Source: Subdoligranulum variabile
Lineage (GTDB): Bacteria > Bacillota > Clostridia > Oscillospirales > Ruminococcaceae
DNA: 64,000 nucleotides
Direction: 5' to 3'
Assembly: GCF_025152575.1 (NCBI RefSeq)
Contig: NZ_CP102293.1
Span: forward strand, 1,798,001 to 1,862,000
A program made the position numbers and the translations under genes. Position 1 is the stretch's first letter; every line of letters starts with the position of its first letter. This document shows, one piece after another, positions 27,085 through 36,713 of this stretch. Below the pieces are notes generated by a model that was not told the DNA's origin, did no database searches, and saw nothing but the letters and a program-made list of their open reading frames with translations.

Positions 27085-29373
27085 ATGGCTGTCTTTACCA
27101 ATACAAACGAAAAGGTACATACGCCCGCCCTGGACGTGGGCGCGCTGCTGCCCGCGGGGGCACGGTGGTCGGCGCTGGCCTGGCAGGGGGCCGCGGCCGT
27201 CACCGGCGCGGTGCTGGGCGCCGGGCAGATCTACGGCGGCGCCGCACCCTTCGGCCTGGCGCTGGTCATCGGCTGTCCGCCGGCCTATCTGCTGGCTTCC
27301 GGCGTGGGGGCGCTGGCCGGCAGTCTGCTCTTCCAGCCGGTGGCCATGGGACTCCGCCTGGCGGGGGCACTGGCGGCTGCCGTGGCGGGGCGGTGGCTCA
27401 GCGGAGGCAAATCCCGCACGGCGGCCTGGGCCGGGGGCATCACCCTGCTGGCCATCCAGGCCCTGGGCATTTTTTTTGCGGGCGGCATCCTGGACCCCGG
27501 GCAGACCGTCGCCACGGGATGCACGGCCCTGCTGGCGGCGGGACTTGGCTGGGCGTTCGTCCATTTTCCGGTACAGCAGCCGGGCGGGGCCTGCCTCTGG
27601 CTGGCGGTGGGGACGGCCTGTCTCCAGCGCTGTACCCTAGGACCGCTGGATCCGGGCCTGGCACTGGCCGCGGCGGCGGGACTCTGTGCGGCCATCGCGG
27701 GGACGCTGGAACAGACGGCGGTGCTCAGCATCGCCCTGGCGGCCGCCCTGACGGCGGCCAGCCCCGATCTGTGCTATGCGGCGCTGAGTGTGGCGCTGGG
27801 CAGCCTGGGGGCGTCCTGCCTCTTCCCCGGCGAGCGGTGGCGCTGCGCGGGGGTCTTCGTGGTGGGCTGCACGGTGGGGGCGCTGGCCGCCCCCGACGCG
27901 GCGGGGGTCCTGCCTCTGGCCGCCGGCGGCGGGCTGGGACTCTGCGTGGCGGTGGCCATGCCGGGGGAATGGCTGCGCACGGTGTTTCCGCCCCCCGCGC
28001 CGCCGGTGCAGGCCCAGGGCCTTACGGGGGCTGCCCGCCGTCTGGCCAACGTGGCCGATACATTAAGCGATATTGCCGATACCGTCAACGCTGTCTGTGC
28101 CCGGCAGATGCCCCCCAAAGGGGAAAACTTCGACTTCGTGGTGGAGCACATCGCCCGCACCACCTGCCAGACCTGTACCCGGCGCAGCCGCTGCTGGGTG
28201 CGGGGGTATGCCACGGCGATGGACGGGCTGTATCAGCTCAAACCCACCCTGGAGAGCACCGGCCACGTGGAGGTGGAGGACCTGCCGGGACAGCTCTCGG
28301 TCTGTATCCATCCGGGGGACCTGTGCACGGCGGCCAACCACGGCTACCGGCTGTGGCGCAGCCGCCGCCAGACCCGGGCCCGGGCTACCATGCTGCGCAC
28401 GGCCCTCACCGAGCAGTACAGCGCGCTGGCGGGGGCACTGGCCCAGCTGGCGGGCAAACTGGGCCAGGCGGGACTGCCCGATCCCCGGCGGGAGGCCAAG
28501 GTGGCCCAGCTCTTCGGGGGGCTGGGGCTGGACGCGCTGGAATGCAGCGTGACCTCCGACCTCGCGGGCCGCCTGTCGGTGTCGGTGACCATTGCCCGCA
28601 CCCGTTTTGCCGAGGAGGAAGTCACGGCGCTGACCGGGGAGGTGAGCCGTATCTGCCGCCGTGACCTGGACCTCCCGGAGATCACCCACTGCCGTACCGT
28701 CACCATGCTGCATTTTGGCGAGCGCCCGGTGTTCCGGGCGGAGTTCGGCGCAGCGGCCCACCCGGCCAAGGGACAGACGGTGAGCGGGGATGCTCTGGAA
28801 CAATTCTGTGATGCCGCCGGCCGGGCCCAGATGCTGCTGTGCGACGGCATGGGCACCGGGCGTCCGGCGGCGGTGGACGGTCAGATGGCGGCGCGGCTGA
28901 CCAGCCAGCTGCTGCGGGCGGGCTTTGCGGCGGAGAGCGCCGCCCGGCTCGTCAACGTGGCACTGGGGCTGAAGAGCGCCGAGCAGGAATCCGGCGCCAC
29001 CCTGGACCTGCTGACGGTGGACCTTTACACCGGCCGGGCAGGGCTTTTCAAGGCAGGGGCAGCGCCCAGCTTTCTGGTACGGGGCGGGGTGCCCCACATG
29101 CTGGAGGGCGCCAGCCTGCCCATGGGGGTGATGGACAGCCTGGTGGGCCGTTCCACCACCTTCGGCCTGGACGCCGGGGACTGGGTGGTGCTGGTCAGCG
29201 ACGGGGTGCTCACCGACGGCACCCAATGGCTGCTGGAACAGCTGCAGCTCAGCGCCAAACTGGGGCATACCCCCCAGCAGGCGGCCCAGACCCTGGCCGA
29301 CGCGGCGGTGCGCCGTGCCGGCGACAAGCAGGACGACATCACGGTGGCGGTGGTGCGGCTGGCACAGCCCTGA
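27085..29373 (+). CDS. spoIIE: Stage II sporulation protein E-like phosphatase
   Basis: About 762 aa from the ATG at 27085. The N-terminal 330 residues contain about ten hydrophobic segments. A middle region has the SpoIIE cysteine cluster (TCQTCTRRSRCW, about 355). The C-terminal 220 residues are a PPM/PP2C serine phosphatase domain (LLCDGMGTG, about 585; SLPMGV; LVSDGV; QDDITVAVVRL). In Bacillus this enzyme dephosphorylates SpoIIAA to release sigma-F at the polar septum. An extended -10 (TGGTATAGT, ends 27041) lies upstream, with no clear Spo0A box. No other sporulation gene is in the window, so whether the host sporulates is open. Confidence 0.87.
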   Translation: MAVFTNTNEKVHTPALDVGALLPAGARWSALAWQGAAAVTGAVLGAGQIYGGAAPFGLALVIGCPPAYLLASGVGALAGSLLFQPVAMGLRLAGALAAAVAGRWLSGGKSRTAAWAGGITLLAIQALGIFFAGGILDPGQTVATGCTALLAAGLGWAFVHFPVQQPGGACLWLAVGTACLQRCTLGPLDPGLALAAAAGLCAAIAGTLEQTAVLSIALAAALTAASPDLCYAALSVALGSLGASCLFPGERWRCAGVFVVGCTVGALAAPDAAGVLPLAAGGGLGLCVAVAMPGEWLRTVFPPPAPPVQAQGLTGAARRLANVADTLSDIADTVNAVCARQMPPKGENFDFVVEHIARTTCQTCTRRSRCWVRGYATAMDGLYQLKPTLESTGHVEVEDLPGQLSVCIHPGDLCTAANHGYRLWRSRRQTRARATMLRTALTEQYSALAGALAQLAGKLGQAGLPDPRREAKVAQLFGGLGLDALECSVTSDLAGRLSVSVTIARTRFAEEEVTALTGEVSRICRRDLDLPEITHCRTVTMLHFGERPVFRAEFGAAAHPAKGQTVSGDALEQFCDAAGRAQMLLCDGMGTGRPAAVDGQMAARLTSQLLRAGFAAESAARLVNVALGLKSAEQESGATLDLLTVDLYTGRAGLFKAGAAPSFLVRGGVPHMLEGASLPMGVMDSLVGRSTTFGLDAGDWVVLVSDGVLTDGTQWLLEQLQLSAKLGHTPQQAAQTLADAAVRRAGDKQDDITVAVVRLAQP

Positions 29374-29493
29374 GGAATGCTCAAAAGGGGGAACAGGCCC
29401 GCAGGTTGCCGCCTAACGGGCCGTGCCCTGCCGCAAAAAGGGGTGTGATTTGTCACTTGCCTAAAAATATTTCCAGAAAATCCGAAAAAACTG

Positions 29494-29521
29494 TTTAAAA
29501 TTCCACAAATATGTGGTAAAG
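29494..29521 (+). promoter_or_regulatory. Possible promoter of the EF-G paralogue
   Basis: TTTAAA (29494-29499), 17-bp spacer, TAAAGT (29516-29521). The spacer contains the small dyad CCACAAATATGTGG, a possible operator. Weak match to consensus. Confidence 0.4.
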
Positions 29522-29616
29522 TAGTATCAATCGGTGAGAAATGTTCAAATTCACCATAATTCTACGCCGCAGGGCGCAAGCGTAAGGCCCCGGCGCGAAA
29601 AGAGGTTTGACGATTC

Positions 29617-31692
29617 ATGGACTATGCAAGCAAAGACATCCGCAACATTCTGGTGGCCGGTCATGCCGGCTGCGGCAAGACGACGCTGATCGAGGCGCTG
29701 CTGTATCTGAGCGGTGCCACCGAGCGCATGGGCCGTGTGGAAGATGGTACCACCGCCAGTGACTTTGATCCCGAGGAAGTGCGCCGCAAAGCCTCGCTGA
29801 ATTCCAGCGTGATCCCGGTGGAGTATCAGGGCATCAAGTACAATCTGATCGATACCCCGGGTCTTTTCGACTTTGAGACGGGCGCGGCCGAGGGCGTCAT
29901 GGCAGCGGAGAGTGTGCTGATCTGCGTGTCGGGCCGTTCGGGCGTCAGCGTAGGGGCGGAGAAAGCCTATCGTCTGGCCTGCAAGCAGAACAAGGCACGG
30001 ATGATCTTTGTGACCAAGACCGACCTCGAAAACGCCGACTATTTCAAGATCCTGGAACAGATGAAGATCGAATTCGGTCCCAGCGTCTGTCCCTGCGTCG
30101 TGCCGGTGCGTTTGGACGACGGCACCGTTGCGTACATCAACCTGTTCAGCCAGAAGGCATTCAAATACGAAGGCGGCAAGCAGATCCAGATCGACCTGCC
30201 GGACATCGGCCACCGTTTTGAAGGTTTGATCCAGGCCATGAGTGAGGCCATCGCCGAGACCGACGAGGCCCTGATGGAAAAATTCTTTGAAGGGGAACCT
30301 TTCACCACGGAGGAGATCGTCCAGGGCATGGCGGCCGGAGTGCGTACCGGCCAGATCACGCCGGTGTTCTGCGGCAGTGCCGTGAACAACCAGGCGCTGG
30401 ATATGCTGCTGTACAACATGAACGTGCTGCTGCCCGGGGCGGACACCGCCGCGGCGGTGGGCGAGACGAAGGACGGCGAGCCGGTGGAAGTCACCGCCGA
30501 CCCGGATGCCCCGGTCTGCGCCTACGTGTTCAAGACGGTGGCGGACCCGTTCGTGGGCAAGCTGAGCTTCATCAAGGTATTGTCCGGCAAGCTGACGGCG
30601 ACCAGCAACGTGGTGAATGCCCGTACTGGTCAGCCCGAGCGGCTGGGCAAGACGCTGACGGTCTGCGGCAAGAAGCAGACCGACACCGCGGCCATCACCA
30701 CTGGTGACATCGGCGCGGTGGCCAAACTGGCGACGGCCAAGACCGGCGACACGCTGTGCGATCCCGCCCGCGTGGTAGCCCTGCCGGCGCCCAGCTATCC
30801 CATTGCAAGCTATCGTATGGCGGTGAAGGTGGCCAAGAAGGGCGACGAGGGCAAGGTCTCCGGCGCGCTGGCCCGCCTGATCGAGGAAGATCCCGCCATC
30901 ACCTTCCAGGTGGATCCCGAAACCAAGCAGCAGATCATCGGCGGATTGGGCACCCAGCATCTCGAGGTGGCGGTGGCCAAACTCAAGAACAAATTCGGCG
31001 TCGAGATCACGCTGGAAACGCCCCGCGTACCCTACCGCGAATCCATCCGCAAGAGCTGCAAGGCCCAGGGCCGCCACAAGAAGCAGACCGGCGGTCACGG
31101 CCAGTTCGGTGATGTGTGGATCCAGTTCGAGCCCATCGAGGGCGAAGCCATTGAATTTGCCGAGAACGTCTTCGGCGGCAGTGTGCCGAAGAACTTCTTC
31201 CCGGCGGTGGAAAAGGGTGTCCGCCAGGCCGCCGAGCACGGCGTGCTGGCCGGGTATCCCATGGTAGGCATGAAAGCCACCCTGCTGGACGGCAGCTACC
31301 ATCCGGTGGACTCCAGTGAAATGGCGTTCATCATGGCGGCCAAGCTGGCCTACAAGGCGGCCATTCCCGAGGCAGGCCCCGTGCTGCTGGAACCCATCGG
31401 CGCCCTGCAGGCGCATGTGCCGGCGGACAATACCGGCGATATCATGGGTGAGGTCACCAAGCGGCGCGGCCGCGTGCTGGGCATGAACCCCGACGAGGAC
31501 GGCATGCAGGTGGTGGAGGCGGAAGTCCCCATGGCCGAAATGCAGGATTTCACTACCTTCCTGCGGCAGCTGACCCAGGGCCGCGGCTGGTTTACCTTCG
31601 ATTTCGTCCGGTATGAGGTCCTGCCCCAGATGCTGGAAGCCAAGGTCATCGACCAGGCCAAGGCGCTGGGCAACTTCTCGGACGACGAGTAA
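29617..31692 (+). CDS. Elongation factor G-like GTPase (EF-G paralogue)
   Basis: A 691-aa translational GTPase with EF-G domain order. G1 is GHAGCGKTT (about 15), G3 DTPGLFDF (about 77), and G4 appears as TKTD (about 131) rather than the canonical NKxD. Domains II-III and the domain IV/V region (YRESIRKSCKAQGRHKKQTGGHGQFGDV near 475) follow. It stands alone, not in the rpsL-rpsG-fusA-tuf operon, and is therefore more likely the second EF-G class (FusA2/EF-G-like) than the housekeeping factor. Roles proposed for such paralogues include recycling or stress; none can be assigned here. Confidence 0.88.
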   Translation: MDYASKDIRNILVAGHAGCGKTTLIEALLYLSGATERMGRVEDGTTASDFDPEEVRRKASLNSSVIPVEYQGIKYNLIDTPGLFDFETGAAEGVMAAESVLICVSGRSGVSVGAEKAYRLACKQNKARMIFVTKTDLENADYFKILEQMKIEFGPSVCPCVVPVRLDDGTVAYINLFSQKAFKYEGGKQIQIDLPDIGHRFEGLIQAMSEAIAETDEALMEKFFEGEPFTTEEIVQGMAAGVRTGQITPVFCGSAVNNQALDMLLYNMNVLLPGADTAAAVGETKDGEPVEVTADPDAPVCAYVFKTVADPFVGKLSFIKVLSGKLTATSNVVNARTGQPERLGKTLTVCGKKQTDTAAITTGDIGAVAKLATAKTGDTLCDPARVVALPAPSYPIASYRMAVKVAKKGDEGKVSGALARLIEEDPAITFQVDPETKQQIIGGLGTQHLEVAVAKLKNKFGVEITLETPRVPYRESIRKSCKAQGRHKKQTGGHGQFGDVWIQFEPIEGEAIEFAENVFGGSVPKNFFPAVEKGVRQAAEHGVLAGYPMVGMKATLLDGSYHPVDSSEMAFIMAAKLAYKAAIPEAGPVLLEPIGALQAHVPADNTGDIMGEVTKRRGRVLGMNPDEDGMQVVEAEVPMAEMQDFTTFLRQLTQGRGWFTFDFVRYEVLPQMLEAKVIDQAKALGNFSDDE

Positions 31693-31720
31693 CCCACGGA
31701 AAGGGTACTGTCCTGCTCTT

Positions 31721-31744
31721 GTCCTTTTCTTGTAAGAAAAGGAC
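31721..31744. repeat. Inverted-orientation copy of the palindromic repeat
   Basis: Stem GTCCTTTTCTT with its complement around GT, followed by CCAAAAGAACTTT. Read in reverse it resembles the units at 8850 and 31822 including their flank. It faces the 31822 copy across the terminator at 31762-31805. Confidence 0.55.
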
Positions 31745-31761
31745 CAAAAGAACTTTCAATT

Positions 31762-31805
31762 AAAAAGCAGAGGCCCGTGGCGTATGCCACGGACCTCTGC
31801 TTTTT
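31762..31805. terminator. Bidirectional terminator between EF-G paralogue and gltX
   Basis: AAAAAGCAGAGG at 31762-31773 pairs with CCTCTGCTTTTT, with an inner CCGTGGC/GCCACGG stem. A and T tracts on both sides fit termination from either direction. Confidence 0.85.
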
Positions 31806-31821
31806 GTTTGGAGTTTCTTTG

Positions 31822-31845
31822 GTTCTTTCTTTGCAAAGAAAGAAC
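31822..31845. repeat. 24-bp palindromic repeat unit
   Basis: Same layout as 8850-8873 with two paired substitutions (GTTC..GAAC in place of GTCC..GGAC), so the palindrome is preserved by compensatory change. Preceded by the same GAGTTTCTTTG flank. Confidence 0.6.
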
Positions 31846-31869
31846 AGGAACAAGCACCCCTTGCGCGGG

Positions 31870-33315
31870 TTACAGCGCCGCCAGGGCGGTGCGCAGACGG
31901 GCAAGGGTCTCGTCCTTGCCCAGCATGGCGGCGAGATCGGTGCCGCCGCCCGGGGTACGGGATTTGCCCGAGAGGGCGATGCCCAGGGGATAGAGCAGCC
32001 AGCCGTTCTTCTTTTCCATGGCCTCGGCCTGGGCCTTGCAGGCGTCAAAGATGGCGTCCCGGTTCCAGTCAGTGACCCCTTCCAGCACCGGCAGCAGGGC
32101 GGTCAGGGCCTCTTTTGCACTTTCCGGGGTGGTCTTCTGCTTCTTGTTGCGGTAGAGCTCCGCATCATAGGGCAGCACGGCGTCGAAGAAATCCAGCTGG
32201 GGCGGAATATCCTCGAGCACCTCGCAGCGGGGCTGCAGATTGGCGCAGAGCAGGTCCCGGTCAATCTCCCGGTGCACGGCGCTGTCGATGAAGGGATCGG
32301 CCAGACGGCGGAACTCCTCGGGGGGCAGGGCGCGGATGTAGGCCGCATTGATGGCCCGCAGTTTCAGCGGGTCAAAGATGGCCGGGGACTTGGAGATGCG
32401 GGAGGGATCCCAGATCTTGATCATCTCATCGAGGGTGAAGATCTCCTGCTCGCCTTCCGGCGCCCAGCCCAGCAGCAGCAGGTAATTCAGCACCGCCTGG
32501 GGCAGATAGCCTTTCGCCACCAGGTCCTGGTAGCTGGCGTCACCGTTGCGCTTGGACAGCTTGTTCTGGGCGTCCTTCATGACGGGCGGGCAGTGGATGT
32601 AGACCGGCTTCTCCCAGCCGAAAGCGTCGTACAGCAGGTTGTATTTCGGGGTGGAGGAGAGATACTCGCTGCCCCGGATGACGTGGGTGATGCCCATGAG
32701 ATGGTCGTCCACCACGTTGGCGAAGTTGTAGGTGGGCATGCCGTCCGTCTTGATGAGGATCTGGTCGTCCAGCTCGCTGACGTTGACCTCGATGTGGCCG
32801 TAGACCACATCGTCAAAGCCCGCCACGCCGCTCTCGGGGATCTTCTGGCGGATGACGTAGGGCTCGCCCGCCGCCAGCTTCGCCGCCACTTCCTCCTCGC
32901 TGAGGTTGCGGCAGTGGCCGTCGTAGTGGGTCATCTCGCCCGCCGCCCGCTGGGCCTCGTGCAGCTCGTTGAGCCGCTCCTCGGTGCAGAAGCAGTAGTA
33001 GGCCTTGCCCGATTTCACCAGCTGCTCGGCGTACTGCTTGAACATCCCCATCCGCTCGCTCTGGACGTAGGGACCCACCGGGCCGCCGATGTCGGGGCCT
33101 TCGTCCCAGGTCAGACCGGTGGCTTTCAGGGTGCCGTAGATGATGTCGGTGGCGCCCTCCACCAGACGGCCCTGGTCGGTGTCCTCGATGCGCAGAATGA
33201 AGGTGCCGCCGTTGTGGCGGGCCTGCAGATAGGTGTACAGCGCGGTGCGCAGGTTGCCCACGTGCATATACCCCGTGGGGGACGGCGCAAAGCGGGTGCG
33301 TACATTGGATGCCAT
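31870..33315 (-). CDS. gltX: Glutamyl-tRNA synthetase
   Basis: A 481-aa class I aminoacyl-tRNA synthetase that charges tRNA-Glu (and in many Firmicutes tRNA-Gln). The HIGH-type motif is PSPTGYMHVGNLRTAL near residue 10 and the KMSKS-type motif is KLSKRNG near 240. The C-terminal helical anticodon-binding region is complete. The frame is open further upstream, but the ATG at 33315 with AAAGGGG before it begins at the conserved MASNVRTRFAPSPTG. It is last in the minus-strand run after hflX, 64 bp downstream. Confidence 0.93.
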   Translation of the reverse strand: MASNVRTRFAPSPTGYMHVGNLRTALYTYLQARHNGGTFILRIEDTDQGRLVEGATDIIYGTLKATGLTWDEGPDIGGPVGPYVQSERMGMFKQYAEQLVKSGKAYYCFCTEERLNELHEAQRAAGEMTHYDGHCRNLSEEEVAAKLAAGEPYVIRQKIPESGVAGFDDVVYGHIEVNVSELDDQILIKTDGMPTYNFANVVDDHLMGITHVIRGSEYLSSTPKYNLLYDAFGWEKPVYIHCPPVMKDAQNKLSKRNGDASYQDLVAKGYLPQAVLNYLLLLGWAPEGEQEIFTLDEMIKIWDPSRISKSPAIFDPLKLRAINAAYIRALPPEEFRRLADPFIDSAVHREIDRDLLCANLQPRCEVLEDIPPQLDFFDAVLPYDAELYRNKKQKTTPESAKEALTALLPVLEGVTDWNRDAIFDACKAQAEAMEKKNGWLLYPLGIALSGKSRTPGGGTDLAAMLGKDETLARLRTALAAL

Positions 33316-33379
33316 AAACAAAACCCCTTTTATGTTTGTTTCTATCGAAAGTATAGCGGCCCCGGCGGGCCCTGTCAAC

Positions 33380-34663
33380 TTAAACCAGATAGGGCTCGAA
33401 CCGGTGCAGATCGTCGATCTTCACGGTGCCCCGGTAATAGACCCCGTCCTCCCGGTACTCCTCCTCGGCCACGCTGCCCCGGCTGCGCAGGATGTCCGCC
33501 AGCGCCAGCTTGTCGTAGGGCAGCACCACCTCGATGGTGCGCACCCGGTGGGCCAGCTCCTCGTCCAGCCGGGCCAGCAGTTCCGGCAGGCCGCGGCCGG
33601 TCTTGGCGCTGGTCAGCAGCATGGCCGGGTCAAAGGCCGTCAGGTTGGCGGCGTCGCATTTGTTGTAGACCACCAGCTGGGGGATATCGCCGCAGTCCAG
33701 CGTGCCCAGCACCTCGTCGGTGACCGCCAGCTGCTCGGCAGCCTGGGGGTCGGAGGCGTCGGCCACCTTGAGGATGACGTCCGCAAAGGCCGCTTCCTCC
33801 AGGGTACTCTTGAAGGCTTCCACCAGATGGTGGGGCAGCCGGCTCACAAAGCCCACGGTGTCCACCAGAATGACCTGCAGCCCGCTGGGTAAGGTCAGCT
33901 TGCGGGCCGTGGGGTCCAGGGTGGCGAACAGCATGTCCGCCTCAAAGATCTGCTCCCCGCACAGGGCGTTCAGCAGGCTGGACTTGCCCACGTTGGTGTA
34001 GCCCACCAGAGCCACCACCGGCACGTTGTTCTTCTGGCGGGCGCGGCGGGTCTCGCCCCGGCGCTTTTCCATCTCCCGCAGCTTGCCTTCCAGGTGCTCG
34101 ATGCGCTGGTGCAGGTGGCGGCGGTCCAGTTCCAGTTTGGTCTCACCGGCGCCGCGGCGGGCACCGGCCCCGCCGCCGCCACCGCCGCCCTGGCGGCTCA
34201 GGCTCTCGCCCAGGCCCTGGAGCCGGGGCAGCTGGTACCGCAGGGTGGCCAGCTCGGTCTGGAGCTTGCCCTCGTTGGTGGTGGCTCTGGCCCGGAAGAT
34301 CTCCAGGATCAGCATGGTCCGGTCCAGCACCTCCACCTGCAGCGCCGCCGACAGGTTGCGGATCTGACTGCCCGTCAGCTCGCCGTCAAAGATGGCCGCC
34401 CGGGCGTCCAGGTTCTGGCAGACCAGCCGCGCTTCGGCCACCTTGCCCTCGCCCAGCATGGTGGCGGCTTCCGGCACAGAACGCTTCTGCACCACTTCGG
34501 CCACCGCCTCCATGCCGTTGGCGTCGGCCAGCGCCCGCAGCTCATCCAGGCTGCGGGCCATATCATACCGGCCCTGGTCCAGCGCCAGCAGCACCACGGG
34601 GATGGCCTCCCCCTGGGTCTGCTTCTGGGCCGTGGTGCCGAAATCCAAGGTAATCTCGCTCAT
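33380..34663 (-). CDS. hflX: Ribosome-associated GTPase HflX
   Basis: A 427-aa GTPase that rescues or splits stalled ribosomes. The HflX N-terminal domain (about 25-190) includes GKVAEARL and the Gly-rich linker GGGGGGAGARRGAGETKLE preceding a coiled coil. The G domain has G1 GYTNVGKSS (about 216), G3 DTVGFVSRLPHHLVEAF and G4 NKCD (about 333). The start overlaps the upstream GNAT stop (ATGA), so they are coupled. Confidence 0.92.
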   Translation of the reverse strand: MSEITLDFGTTAQKQTQGEAIPVVLLALDQGRYDMARSLDELRALADANGMEAVAEVVQKRSVPEAATMLGEGKVAEARLVCQNLDARAAIFDGELTGSQIRNLSAALQVEVLDRTMLILEIFRARATTNEGKLQTELATLRYQLPRLQGLGESLSRQGGGGGGGAGARRGAGETKLELDRRHLHQRIEHLEGKLREMEKRRGETRRARQKNNVPVVALVGYTNVGKSSLLNALCGEQIFEADMLFATLDPTARKLTLPSGLQVILVDTVGFVSRLPHHLVEAFKSTLEEAAFADVILKVADASDPQAAEQLAVTDEVLGTLDCGDIPQLVVYNKCDAANLTAFDPAMLLTSAKTGRGLPELLARLDEELAHRVRTIEVVLPYDKLALADILRSRGSVAEEEYREDGVYYRGTVKIDDLHRFEPYLV

Positions 34664-35238
34664 AATTCCTCTTTGATCAGATGGTACGCCCGGCAGGGCA
34701 CCGGCGTGCCGTCAAATTTGTGGTCGGTGACGTCGTGGTCGTAGACGAACCCCGCCTTCTGCAGCACGGCGCTGCTGGCGATGTTCTCGTTGGCATGGCA
34801 GGCCGCCAGCCACAGTGCCCCCACCGTGCCGAACCAGTAATCCCGCACGGCGCAGAGCGCTTCGGTGGCGTAGCCCTTGTCCCACCACTTGCGGCCCAGG
34901 GCAAAGCCCACCTCCCAGGTGGGGCCCAGCCGCTCGGTGTTCAGGTGCCAGCCGGTCTTCATGTCCACCGCCGCAAACAGGCTGATGGTGCCGAACAGCA
35001 CCCCGCTGTGTTTGTCGGTGATGCCCCACTGGTAGTAGCTGGGGTCGGGGTAGTGCTTCTCCCACTCGTTGAGCAGCTCGGCGGTCTCGCCCCAGGTGCG
35101 GTGGGCGTTCCACCGCAGATATCGGGTCACTTCGGGGTCGCTGGACCAGTTGTTGTACATCATTTCGCAGTCGTCGATGGAAAGCCGGCGCAGCACAAGG
35201 CGGCCGGTCTCCAACTGCTGGGTGCCGCAATGTTTCAT
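34660..35238 (-). CDS. GNAT-family N-acetyltransferase
   Basis: About 192 aa from the ATG at 35238, with GGGAG upstream. The RimJ/RimL-type GNAT pattern is present: LETGRLVLRRLSIDDCE near the start, VGFALGRKWWDKGYATEAL as the acetyl-CoA loop (about 105), and ANENIASSAVLQKAGF (about 140). It could acetylate a protein N-terminus, an antibiotic or a sugar nucleotide. Its position at the end of a surface-polysaccharide cluster and coupled to hflX does not decide this. Confidence 0.85.
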   Translation of the reverse strand: MKHCGTQQLETGRLVLRRLSIDDCEMMYNNWSSDPEVTRYLRWNAHRTWGETAELLNEWEKHYPDPSYYQWGITDKHSGVLFGTISLFAAVDMKTGWHLNTERLGPTWEVGFALGRKWWDKGYATEALCAVRDYWFGTVGALWLAACHANENIASSAVLQKAGFVYDHDVTDHKFDGTPVPCRAYHLIKEEL

Positions 35239-35249
35239 GGAGATCTCCC

Positions 35250-36701
35250 TCACTTTTTGATCAGAACCCGCCGCAGGATGCCCAGGCCCATCTGCCACAA
35301 TTTCAGGAGCTGGGTGCGGTAGAGTGTGCAGTAGATAAACAGGATGGTGCCCACCAGCAGGAATTTAAGCACAAAATGCTGCCACAGCACCGTGCCGATG
35401 GCCGTCACCGCGAAAGCCAGCAGGAAACCCGAGATGGTCTTGGCGAAGCTGGGGATGGTGCGGTAGTACATCTGGCCGGTGACGGTGCGGTACAAAAAGG
35501 CAAGCCCGTTGCTGGCGGCCAGGGCCAGGGCGGCGCCCGCCAGACCGAAGTCCGGCACCAGCAGGGTGCAGAGCAGGAAGTTGGATCCGGCGCCGATGGC
35601 GATGCCGATGGTATCGTGCCAGGGTTTGCGGGCGATGGAGTTGCCGTAGACGGTGCCCTCGCACAGGATGTTGAAGACCACCGCCAGCATGAGCAGCGGG
35701 AAGATGGAAAGGCAGTCCCGCTTGTTGGAAAAGATCCAGAACACCACATCCTCGAACATGACGAGGACGCAGAAGAAGCCGAAGATCAAAAGGTTCAGCA
35801 CGTCGTGGACCCGGGCGATGCGTTCCTGCTGTTCCCGGTAATGGGCGTAGACGTAGGGCCCCCAGTAGGTGGAGAAGCCCGCCTGGATGGCGGTGACCAG
35901 CTGGGCCAGGCTGTAGCCGAAGGCGAAGAGGCCCTGGGCGGTATCGCCGCAGTAGTTGCTCACAAAGGAGAGGCAGACGCCGCTGGACAGGCTGAAGAGG
36001 ATCTGGGCGGGGGCCAGGGCGATGCCGTAGGGCAGCACGGTGCGGCCGATGCCGGCGGCCATGGGGGCGGGCAGATCGCTGAGGACGGCAGCCCGGTACT
36101 TGAAGCCGAAGGCGATGGCCACCACGCCGAAGCTGAGGATGGCGGTGAGGGCCAGGATGGTGACGCTGGAGGTGAAGAAGCCGGGCAGCAGATAGACGAG
36201 GTTGTAGCAGCACTGCATCCAGAGAGTCTCGGCGGTGTAGGCGCGCAGGTCGTTTTCCAGCCGGAGCAGCACGTTCAGATACCGCACCAGCATGTAGAGT
36301 CCGGCGTTCACAAAGAGCAGGGGGATGATGCCCGGCCCGGCGGAGCCGAGGCCCAGGGCGGCGGCCAGGGGTTTGGCGAAGAAGAAGCTGCAGATGACCC
36401 CCAGCACCACCATGAAGGCCACCGAGAACCGGGTGCAGGCGGCAAAGAGCTGACGGGGCAGGGCTCCGGCGGGGGGCTCATGGTAGAAGCGCAGCAGCGC
36501 CTGGTCCAGCCCCAGGATGCCCAGGTTCATGAAGGTGGCGGTGTAGGTCATGAAGGTGACCGGCGCGCCCAGCACGGCGCTGGGCAGCAGGCCTTTCACC
36601 ACCAGGGCCAGGCCGGTGATGGCAAAGCCCAGGTAGGTGGCCACCGAATATTTCATCACGTTGCCGGCAAAGCTCTGGGCGGCGGATTTTTTTTCTGGCA
36701 T
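35250..36701 (-). CDS. Polysaccharide flippase (Wzx/MATE-like)
   Basis: A 483-aa integral membrane protein with about 12-14 predicted helices, of the oligosaccharide/lipid flippase (PST) superfamily. The opening SFAGNVMKYSVATYLGFAITGLALVVKG is typical. It would move lipid-linked glycan units across the membrane. It follows the surface-carbohydrate transferase by 12 bp and has AAAGGAG before the ATG. Part of the minus-strand glycan cluster from the MBOAT gene to the GNAT gene. Confidence 0.85.
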   Translation of the reverse strand: MPEKKSAAQSFAGNVMKYSVATYLGFAITGLALVVKGLLPSAVLGAPVTFMTYTATFMNLGILGLDQALLRFYHEPPAGALPRQLFAACTRFSVAFMVVLGVICSFFFAKPLAAALGLGSAGPGIIPLLFVNAGLYMLVRYLNVLLRLENDLRAYTAETLWMQCCYNLVYLLPGFFTSSVTILALTAILSFGVVAIAFGFKYRAAVLSDLPAPMAAGIGRTVLPYGIALAPAQILFSLSSGVCLSFVSNYCGDTAQGLFAFGYSLAQLVTAIQAGFSTYWGPYVYAHYREQQERIARVHDVLNLLIFGFFCVLVMFEDVVFWIFSNKRDCLSIFPLLMLAVVFNILCEGTVYGNSIARKPWHDTIGIAIGAGSNFLLCTLLVPDFGLAGAALALAASNGLAFLYRTVTGQMYYRTIPSFAKTISGFLLAFAVTAIGTVLWQHFVLKFLLVGTILFIYCTLYRTQLLKLWQMGLGILRRVLIKK

Positions 36702-36713
36702 AGCGCTCTCCTT

